DNA of 64,000 nucleotides from Deuterostichococcus epilithicus (taxonomy: Eukaryota; Chlorophyta; Trebouxiophyceae; Prasiolales; Stichococcaceae). The notes under the pieces were generated by a model. That model worked only from the letters and a program-made list of their open reading frames with translations, searched no databases and was not told where the DNA came from. Below, one piece after another: positions 35,801 through 44,982 of this stretch; position 1 is the first letter of the stretch, and the number at the start of each line of letters is the position of its first letter. The DNA lies in NCBI GenBank assembly GCA_033439295.1, contig JAVTLE010000023.1:1612001-1676000 (forward strand), given 5' to 3'. A program made the position numbers and the translations under genes.

Positions 35801-38800
35801 GCTCCAGCTGAGCCAACTGCACCTTGCTCCTGGGCAGCATCACTATACCTCCTCACGTCACTCGGCGGATTGCACCAGGTACCGAATACTGTGGCGGCAG
35901 GACCTAGCGACTCACCGCGACGGGCGTCAGCCTCTCAGGTGAGTTTTCATCTTACCTCCAGTGAGCTGTTGTAAGCACGTTCATCAATGGACATCTGCCA
36001 GGCAGCTCGAGCATATCTGCTCTGGAATGCTGCCACTTTTTCCAGACTGCTGTCCATGTTTCCTGAACGGTCATTGTTGAGAACTACAGGGTGTCACCGG
36101 GCCGGCTCTGGAGGACGCTCTGAAGACTGTCGGCGGGTTCGCAGCGATGTTCCCAGCCACCCAGCTTCCAAGCGGCATGCTGGGTGGGTCTAGTACCTGA
36201 TGCTCTTCGGGGCAACCCCGCAAATGTGGGCAACAGCGTGGACACGGCTCCTTGTCGTTCCTGCTCGCCGCAAGAGCTGAGGACCTCCTCACCACAGCGG
36301 GGCAAGGTCACCTTTTACTGCGCTTCAAAGCTTGTATCGAGGCTTTGGTTCTTTCACCTGCCAATGTTTTCTGTCAGGCGCTGAGGACGATACGGAGCCA
36401 ATTGAGCCGCCGCTGCCGCCGCCAGCCGTGCAGCCCAGCGCAGCAGCGGTGGCGGCGCAGCCCTCCGCAGCTGCAGAGCCCGAGCCGTCTGGTGCAGCGG
36501 CGCAGGCCGTGCAGCCCGCAGTGGCGGCCGATGGCGCAGAGCCCACAGCGACACCGGCCGTGCCGCCATCGCTGCGTGCCGTTTCAGCGCCGCGCTCGCA
36601 GGCCAAGCCAAAAGAAAGGCAGTGGTTTGACGTAAGGCTTCCTCCACTGCCGTGTTTGCATGCAGCCGACCCGATCTTTCCTCAACCCTGTTGCATGGCT
36701 GGTGGTAGCACGCTGAATGGTTCAAAGATTTGCATACAATAAAGCACACGAGAAAGCATACTGATCCTAGTTATGTGCCAAGCAGAGTCGACAACTTATC
36801 CTGTGAGAAAACGTGTGACCTCTACCGCAGGAGACACCCGCGGAGATGGGCAATGATGATGTCTCGCCTCCGGCCTCGAAGCCGCGCCGCGCAGCTCGGC
36901 CAGCAGGCGGCAATGCAGCAGCCCCAGCAGCCGACGCTGCCAAGGAGGCAGCTGTCCCTGGTGCTCGCGCACCTCGCAGCAGCGCCAACAAGGCCTCCAA
37001 AGCCTCCCAGCGCAAGCCGGCCGTCAAGGCCGCCACCCCAGCTGCCGAGCCCGAGCGCTTGTCGCCGCCGGCCGACGCAGCCCGCCCCAGCGCCGGCAGG
37101 GCGGCGGGCCGCCGCCGAAAGCCACAGACGCCCAGCCCGGCGGCGGACCCCGAGGGGGTGCTGCCGTCCGTACCTGCCGCAAAGCCGGCAGTCGCCAAGA
37201 AGGCATCAGCCAAGAAGGCCGCAAATCCAGCAGCCGCCAAGCGCAAGCAGCCCGTTGACAGCCCTGTTCCGGATGCAGCGCCACCTCCCGCGCCCCGAGC
37301 GACGCATGGCAGAGCAACGAAGGCAGCAACGCCGGCCCACGACACAGCTGGCCAGCGGACCGCAGCGTCGGGGCGCAAGCGCAAAACGGTGTCGCCACCA
37401 GCAGAGACCGAGCAGCCGGAGGCGGCGCCAGCGGAGGCGGCCGGCCCGGGCGGACGGTCGAAGCGCCCAAAGCGAGGCGCCTCCAAGGGGCAGGACACGC
37501 CGGAACCTGCTGCTGCCTCGGCAAAGCCCGCAGCACAGGCCTCGACTGACAAGGGTAAGGCTGTCCGCAGCATGCCTGCCCGCAAGGCGAAGTCGAAGTC
37601 GCTGGCTGCGCCAGCCACCCTCCGCAAGCGATCGCTGAAGGGGGCGGCAGCAGACGCGGCGGCGGCGGCCACACCGTCTACCAATGGTGGCAAGCGCAGC
37701 CGGGCTGCTCCGCCAGATGCGGAGGCGGCGCCCCCAGTCAAGAAGCACAAGGCAACAGCAGCAGCAGCGGCGGTGGAGCAGGCAGACGCCGCCTCCGCCC
37801 CTGCAAAGGCGACGCGGACGCAGGCGGCAGCTGCGGCACAGGAGGCCACGCCCGCGTCCAAGCCTGCTGGCAAGCAGGCCGGCAGCAGCTTTAAGCATGG
37901 CCGTGGCAGCGTCGGCAAGGCAGTAGCGAAGTCTGCAGACGATGCCGCTGACGATGCGGCGCCCGAGGCAGCGGAGGCATTGGAGGCTGAGGACGCCGCG
38001 CCAGCGGCCCAGCGCGGCGCCAAGGCTGACAAGCGTGGCGGCAGCGCGGCCGGGACGCGTGCTGCCGCGCCGGCCAAGGTCTCGGCGGCCAAGGGCTCGG
38101 CGGCAAAGGGCTCGGCGGCCAAGCGCCAGCGTGCGGGCGCTATGTCGGCAGCTGCAGCAGTACTGGACGACAAGAAGCTGTCGCCGGCAGACACGGCTGG
38201 CAGCCGGGGCGGCCGCCGGCGGGGCGTGTCTGCAGCCGTGCGTTTGCCTGCGCTACCCCACGATTTTGCTAGGCACCACAACCCTGCGTTCAATGAATTT
38301 GAGCGAACCCTCTGGCTGTGTCTGTCATTCCTCATCTCTCAACGTGTTCTCAGTTCACAAAGCTTATATGATGCCCCACACAATCAACAGCTGGCTGGTC
38401 TACGCTGCAGATCGTGGTGCGGTTCTCCAAGAATGTCGGCGAGGTGCGCCCTCGGAGCTGGGTCGACAACCTCACAGCAAATCTCAAACTGAAAAACATC
38501 GTGCAGTGTACAGGCATACGTCCGGCTGTATGTTTGCAGCGGTCCAGTCCACGACTGCGACTCGTCTGCAGTCAAAAGTGCTCGCAATCGAGGAAGTGTC
38601 CTCCGCAAGTGATTGCAAGTGTATTCGTCCTCGTGGCTGCACACCAGGTACTGCGTAAGGCGCTGACGGCCAAGGTGGAGCGGCTGGGCGGCACTGTGAC
38701 GGAGGAGGACGAGGGCTTCTCGCACATCGTGTGCCTGCCACCGGCAAAGGGGCGCTCCGGTGGCGGCGACACCGGCTTCCGCAAGTCCTTCGCCACCCTG

Positions 38801-39908
38801 TGGGCCCTGGCTGCAGGTGCGCTGCCCATCGGTAGACCCTGCACGTGGGGCACTGGCCGGCTGGGATGACGACCCATGGCTGTGCGATGCCTTTCATCTG
38901 ACGCTGCCGGGTTGGACAGCCGATCGCGGCATCTGGATAACCAGACTCGGCACCAGCGACAGGGACGTTCACCAGCGCACATCGTATGCTGGACACCAGG
39001 CTTCCAGCTGCCTCTTCCGCAGGCAAGCCCATCGTGACGCCGGCGTGGGTGGATGCTGCGGACACAGCCGGCAGTTTTACGGACCCCGCCGCAACCGCCG
39101 CCTCGCACCTGCTGGCCGACAGGCAAGTGCTCCACACGGGTGTCAGGTCGCACAGACGTGCCCAGACTGGGCTTGGTGCCAGAGTGGGCCAGGTGCACTC
39201 AGGGCGAGGCTAGACAGGGCGCAGCCGAAGCCATGCACCGCTCCAGTCTGCCCGCCGCAGTTTGGAAGTGCAAGACTGGAATGGCGGTCTGGAATGCAAG
39301 ACTGGATTGGCTGACCTCGTCGCACTGGCTGACAGGGGCGCGGAGCGGGAGCACGCCTTCGAGCTGGCCGCCGCCTATGGCCGCGCGCAGCAGCGCCTGC
39401 TGCTGACCGACCTGCGCGGCAACTCGACGCCCGTCTTCCTGACGCCGGGTGCCTCCCTGTTCCTTAGACCTACCCAGGCAACGGCTCGAAGGCAGTTGCT
39501 GCTTGGAGCCGTCTCACTCCATTGCCTGCGTGTTGGCTGTGTACATTACCTGCGCCGGCTGGATCAGTAGCTCTGGCAACACGTACTCTCGAGGTCCTAA
39601 AGCAACTGCAGCCGACTGAAGGGTGTCGCGCTGGTCCAACTCCCGCAGGCCTGCTCAAGTCCGAAAAGGACGGCGGCCGCGGCCTCAAGATCCTGATCGC
39701 CGCCGCGGGCGGCAGCATCGCGGGCAGCCTGCCAAAGGACTTTGGCGGCATCCTGCTGGGCCACGAGGGCGCACTGCCCAAGGAGGAGAAGTGGTTCAGA
39801 GGCAGGCTGGCTGCGCCGGCGCCGCTGTTCGGCCGCGCCAAGCTCCTTGCCGCCATCATGCAGCAGGAGTTTGACCGCGGCGCCGGCGAGTTGGCCAATG
39901 TGTCGTAG
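32895..39908 (+). CDS. MDC1-like protein: FHA domain, H1-like linker, tandem BRCT
   Basis: The domain plan is that of MDC1, the adaptor that reads phosphorylated H2A.X at DNA breaks. Exons 32895..32972, 33071..33224, 33400..33447, 33555..33607, 33709..33885, 34016..34479, 34672..35150, 35335..35744, 35798..35938, 36090..36183, 36378..36631, 36831..38237, 38411..38443, 38648..38816, 39023..39122, 39336..39448 and 39649..39908 close in phase to 1,477 residues. FHA: KIYLGMNVVGR, VFLPGQSISSKHAII, CYVKDLDARNK, SGDTLRFGS. The middle is Ala/Pro/Gln-rich, then one 469-codon exon rich in Ala, Lys and Pro with AAK repeats. The BRCT pair: LTAKVERLGGTVTEEDEGFS and PIVTPAWVDAA, then LKILIAAAGGSIAG and ALPKEEKWF. 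Introns after 33885 and 39122 use GC donors. Exons 1-3 are the least certain. Confidence 0.85.
36831..38237 (+). other. H1-tail-like Ala/Lys/Pro-rich exon
   Basis: This single 469-codon exon has no globular domain. It is dense in Ala, Lys, Pro and Ser with repeated AAK-type motifs (KVSAAKGSAAKGSAAKRQR near its end) and many basic clusters such as GRKRKT and SKRPKRGAS. Its composition resembles linker-histone tails, which suggests direct DNA or nucleosome contact. Confidence 0.75.
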
Positions 39909-40017
39909 GGCGGGGCTGCGCAGTCGCAGCTGATGGTTCAAGGGCTTCGAAGAATACACACTTCCATGATGTATTTTGTGACCTGTGCCGGCTGGCAGGA
40001 GGGCGCAAGTTTAAACC

Positions 40018-42112
40018 TTGCTGGAACTGAAGGTGTGCCAGGAGATGATCCACGCAAAACCACAGGTAACACACGCTGTGGTTTCCAGCGCATCGGATGC
40101 ACCGCACCTCATTCAGTGCGGGGCATCCCAAACCTGTGCTCTGATCACGTGGTACGACATGCGCACCTTGAGCAAGTGTCTTTCGCCTCATCGCCTCATT
40201 CCCACCGCCTTTCGAGCCCGCAGCCCAAGAGCATGGACCCTACTTGCACCCCAGTTATATCCTACAACGCGCTGTGCGTGAGGAGTCTGCCCAAACTCAC
40301 CAACTCAAACTGGGTGCACTAGAGCTGGCTCATAGATCCGACTCACCCACTATTTGCTGACCTACAGGAGGCGTGCACGAACGACCATCGAGGACTTTGT
40401 GCTGTCGTACTTCCCGTATCACTCATTGACGACGCAGGCAAGTCGAAGATGCAACTCTGGCGCAATGCGTGTCCGGACATGCTCGATCTCCGTCGCTCTG
40501 GAGGCATGCAGGACTACTGTTTCCTACTGCAGGACTTCCTCAGCAAGTACTGGGACACACTGGTGTTTGTTGAAGCCACCATTTATCAATTGGACGAGGA
40601 GAACGAGGAGCGGACCGCACAGCAAGTCGGCGATGGGCCGACTGCGACGCCAGGTGGGCAGCAGCATGGTGCAGGATTGTGGTGCAGCTGAGCGTACGTG
40701 CGTTTTGCAGCACGATTCTGCTGCCGTCGCAGTCGGCACCGCAGTGCCTTTAGTGCTCGCACGCAATGTGCACCGTGCAACCCTGCACCACCTCGTTGTG
40801 CAGGCGCCGGGGGCGGATGGTCGATCCTGCTAACAGTGTTGCAACAGCTCTCACTGCTGGACGAGCGGGTGCAAGCCGAGCTCGACAAGGTGTCGCTGCT
40901 TTGTGACTTCTGCCTCACTACGCGTGCTGATTGCTCTGTGAACACGGACTATGGCCGCCATCGCACGCGCATGATGCCATGATGCCTTACGCCACTGGAG
41001 ATGTGTTGGCTTGCGGCAGGGGAGGTATTACTGGAAGCTGGAGCGCGATATCTGTGCGCAGCTGGCGCTCGTGCCGCAGGCGGGCCAGCACTGCGCCAGC
41101 GCAGCGTTCACAGTGGAGGATGTCCACACCGCCAGCACGTCCAAAAGCTTCGATTACAGGGTGGGACTCGCAGTTGCCCCTTACTGCCCTGTCCATCACT
41201 CTCTGCTCATCTGCTCTTCTGCTCATCTGCGCATTTCTTAACAGTGTTCTCCCAGCATGGTCAAGTGGGACGCGCAGGTGGCATTCAAAGGTTTGCAAGG
41301 ATTCAAGAACTCTTGCTTGATTGCAGGTGTTGAACCTGCTGCTGTTCCAGCTGACGGGCAGGCCGTATGACGAGGCGCAGCTGGCCTTCCTGGCCGTCGA
41401 CGAGCACCTGGTGGACATCGGCGACGACCTCTGTGCGTAAAAGTGAAAATGCTCATTTGGAAATTGCTCAGCGGCCGGCAGCGCTGCGTGCCTGTGGCGC
41501 CGAGCCGTGAAAGGACCAGCAACAAAGGCACCGAGCCCGGAGACAGCGTCTCAGAAGTTTGATTCGACAGTGCAGATGATTATGAAGACGATGTACTGAA
41601 AAACTCATTCAACATCTTCCGGGGTACGCACCCGCGACCCCCGGTGCCGTGCGTCACCAGACAGACTGCAGGGGTTGACCAACACGGAACGGTCGCCTTC
41701 ATTCTGACCAGCAGTTTTGTGCTGCAGCATACGTTCATCTATACGGGCGGAGCGCCCAGATGCGGCTGATTTCGCGCATTTCCGGCCTCGAGCGGCAGCA
41801 CGAGGCTCTGCTGGCGGAGCTGCCGCCGGACTTCCAGCAGCACTTCCGCACCCGCCACAAGCAGGCGGCCGCCGAGCCAGGTGGGCATCTTCATCCCGTG
41901 CCTGCAGCAGGGCTGGCTGGCAGTAGTGTCTGTGCCTCTCTGGGAAGGGATTCCTCACTATCTGGCAGCAAAATTCGGCAAGTGGCTGTTGCACTGGATT
42001 GCACATACTAGCCTCCTGCCGTACAGGCGCGGAGAAATGGGTGTTTCCGGGGCCCATCCTTGACGAGGCGTGCTACCGTGCTGAGCATGGCGCAATGACG
42101 GATCAATTGTGA
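40018..42112 (+). CDS. Conserved green-lineage protein of unknown function
   Basis: I do not recognise a named family. Well supported exons are 40368..40437, 40533..40625, 40848..40889, 41020..41160, 41327..41432, 41576..41623, 41728..41880 and 42027..42112. A likely first coding segment (LELKVCQEMIHAKPQ) lies around 40,018-40,070, but its join is unresolved. Strong blocks are TTIEDFVLSYFPYHSLTTQ, DTLVFVEATIYQLDEENEER, GRYYWKLERDICAQL, KSFDYRVLNLLLFQLTG and HLVDIGDDLYDYEDDVLKNS, then RISGLERQHEALLAELP and a C-terminal GAEKWVFPGPILDEA. The clustered acids in DDLYDYEDD recall metal-binding helices of isoprenoid-synthase folds, but that is only a resemblance. The protein is mostly helical with no signal peptide seen. 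The intron after 40437 has a GC donor (CAG|GCAAGT). Confidence 0.7.
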
Positions 42113-42926
42113 TGGAGTTATTTATTCACCCGCATCAGACAGTGGCGCCCGCTGGACAGGCGAACCAGGCAGAGTTCATGCCGAGCTTTGCATGAACTGG
42201 GGCTGGTGCATTGCTGCTCAACTATGCTTCAGACACATGCGGCAGTGTATTTCGAATGCAGTGATGCTGTGCTAAGTGCAGGCAAATGCTTGGTGGCAAA
42301 TCCCTGCTGCAACGATCATTAAATAAGATCGAGTTCACACGATGGTTTCATGACTTTCGGACTGCCCGATGTGCTTTTTCAGCTGGTGTTGCGCTATGAA
42401 GGCTGATGCGGCTCATGATGCACATTCGTGGCTAGTTCCGGTTCAGCAGCTGGGGCATCAGATGTAAGGTTCGCTGGAGAACATGCCGCTCCGAATGCCA
42501 CAGCCAAGCTAGCGCTTCCAAAATCTTTGTCCCACCCCCATGCACATTTTGGCGGCTTCTTGCAGCCTTGAAACTCCTCTTGGCGGCATCAGTCCCTGCA
42601 CGTCATTTAGAGCAATTTGGAGCGATCTCGCATGAGTAAGCTGGCTGGATGCAAGATGCGATGCATTGACAACCATGACTCTCACCTCCACAAAATGTTG
42701 ACTGCCACTTCTGATAGCAGCTCAAATAACGCACGCCGGCTCCCGTCAACCTGCCCATGGAGGCAGGTCGGATGAGTCTGCATCTGGGGAGCACTTGTCG
42801 CAGGTGCATGACATGTCCCAAATGTCAGCAAGAATATCTTATCTCTACAGCTGGTCAAGCGGAACGAAATACCCACCTACTTTTGCGGCCTCAGGCTCAT
42901 CGTAGTCTGAGCCGTTGCCAGCCGCC
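42113..42926. other. Convergent spacer, unknown protein / RsmI
   Basis: No coding exon was recognised. A TGTAA box near 42,460 could end the rightward transcript. The composition is less GC-rich than in the flanking exons. Confidence 0.4.
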
Positions 42927-44738
42927 CTATTCTTGCTCGAGTTCTCCGCTCAGCTGCACCGCCAAGTCATAAACTGCCTTTTTGGGGACGCCGCACTCCG
43001 CAGCAGCCAGCTTTGCAGCCGAGGAGGCCGACTCTCCACCCTGCAGCAGCCGCCGCAGCACCACGGCCAGCTGTGCCTCGTCCGGCAGCGGACCGCCGCC
43101 GGCCTTGGCGCCCTCGATGATGAGCGTGATCTCGCCCTGCACAAAGCGGCCAGCCACATCTCAGCCGGCTTGCTCCGCATCTTGCTGGTCGTTTCCAACT
43201 CGAGGGTGGTATGTTGACAGCTCTATGAGGCTGTTTTCAGTGCCATTCTCACCTTTACTGGCGAGCCCTCATACCGGGCCGCTGCTGCTTCCAGCGTGCT
43301 GCGGAAGAATTCCTCGTTGAGCTGCGCATGAGAGCACAGTCGAGATGATAACATCGCAACTCAAATCCAGTCGGGTGTGTGATCTGAGCAGGGCCTAGGA
43401 TGCACTGCTCGCACCCCGCCGCACCTTCGTCAGTTCCCTGGCTATGACGCACTTACGGTCACCGCCCAGCACCTCGCCAGCATCCTTGAGAATGGCCGCT
43501 ATGCCATGCGGCGGCGCATAGAAGATCAGCGTGGAGGTCTCGCCTGCGACGGCGACATGACAGAGCTTGCAATCTGTGTGCATCTACATCGAGCGTACAG
43601 AGACGTTAATTTGCAAGTGATACTCGAAGCTCAACGCTGCAGCGTCGGAGCCATTACCTGCTAGCTCCTGAAGCTTTTTGCGCCTTGCGCCCGACTTCGG
43701 CGGCAAGAAGCCCACGAATCGAAAGTCGTCCGCGGGCAGGCCGGAGGCGACGAGCGCGGACACGGCGGCAGAGGGGCCCGGCAACGGAATCACCCGGTGG
43801 CCGGCTTCAATGGCCGCCCTGATAATATGCCCACCGGGGTCACTGATGGTTGGCATGCCTGCGGAGCAGGTGAGGACGGTGGGCATGAGCTCTGGATCGA
43901 GGTCCTGGGGCCATTCACTACAGCTGAACGCTGACTTGCAGAGCAGGAGACAGCACGAAGCCTTGCCAGCGTCTGAAACCAGTGCCAGAGACGCGCCCAT
44001 CTCGAGCTGCTGCAGAACCTGCGCACAGAAACATCCCGTCAGTCATGGTACCAAAGCTCTCGAGCTGCCGCTACTAGGAGGAGCAATTCGGACGCATACG
44101 CTAGTTTCTGTGTTTGAGAAAGGCTGCCGCCGTACTTGAACTATGCGGCCTCGCTCGTTGTGCTCGTGCAGGCTCAGCAGCGGCGTCCGGATGCCATAGT
44201 GCACCAGCAACCGCCGCGTGTGTCGGGTGTCCTCGGCCAGCACCGTGGAAACCTGCTGCAGGACCCGAATTGCGCGCAGCGTGATGTCCTCGAGGTTCCC
44301 TGCGATGTGCACCAGGCACTTGACGTCAAGAGGCAGCAGCGGCATCCAGCGAGCGTGAGGTCTCCGCATGGATCCTCATGGGTCCTCGGCGAGCGGTCCT
44401 GAAATCTCAGGATCATTGCTGTACCTCAGGAACCCGTGATGCTCTCAGATGCTCGTACCGATGGGAGTGGGCACGATGTGGAGCCCGGCGTCAAGCGTCT
44501 GCGTGCTGCGGCCGGTAAGAAATGCAGCCAGGTTGCCAGCAGGCGGGTTATTCTCTTTTGAAGCGTCTGCCTGCTGTGATGCAACTTCGCCAAGCGCAGC
44601 ACTTGCCAGTACGCGTGTCTGGCAGCGTCTGGCAGCAACACCGGCCGCTCGCTGACATGCGGCGGCGGCAGGTGCCGGCCTCAGCCATGCAGTGCTCGGC
44701 ATGAGCTTGGCGCTGAGGTTTCCGAGCATCACTTGCAA
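42927..44738 (-). CDS. rsmI: RsmI, 16S rRNA cytidine-2'-O-methyltransferase, probably plastid
   Basis: RsmI methylates the ribose of a decoding-centre cytidine of small-subunit rRNA using SAM. Exons 44738..44459, 44299..44136, 44018..43967, 43858..43658, 43543..43425, 43321..43253 and 43136..42927 close in phase to 364 residues. The first 75 or so residues are Ala/Arg/Ser-rich without order, like a transit peptide. The tetrapyrrole-methylase fold then begins at LHIVPTPIGNLEDITLRAI, with AEDTRHTRRLL, LVSDAGMPTISDPGG, VIPLPGPSAAVSALVASGLP and FVGFLPPKSG. The C-terminal part has GEITLIIEGAK and a helical tail. Intron 3 needs a GC donor within DAG (GCTG|GCAAGG). Plastid rather than mitochondrial targeting is inferred, not shown. 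Confidence 0.93.
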
Positions 44739-44982
44739 GCGAGTGAGACGGCAGACGTGAACTAAATGTCAGGGCGAGCTTCCGGAGCGGCCCAAATGCC
44801 TCCGGGGCCCGCAGCAAGCAAGACAAATTCATGCATTCGCGCGAGTCGACTACTGTATCAGTTCAGACCGTCAAAACCCACACCTTCTAGGTCGTCTTTG
44901 GCCAATCGACTGCAACCCCCAAAAAGCTTGCAACGTCAACGCGACGATCGGCGTGTGCATGAGCGGGTAGCTGCAGGGTTCG
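44739..44982. promoter_or_regulatory. Short divergent promoter, RsmI / TIM50
   Basis: Only 244 bases separate the two start codons of genes for organelle proteins reading apart. The 5' UTRs must be short or overlap. No motif was identified. Confidence 0.55.

Noticed and set aside
36767-38335. A 522-codon antisense open frame, rich in Ala and Ser
   Set aside because: It mirrors the Ala/Lys/Pro-rich exon of the FHA-BRCT gene. Such GC-rich repetitive codons leave the opposite strand open by chance, and the sense exon fits in phase with sixteen others.
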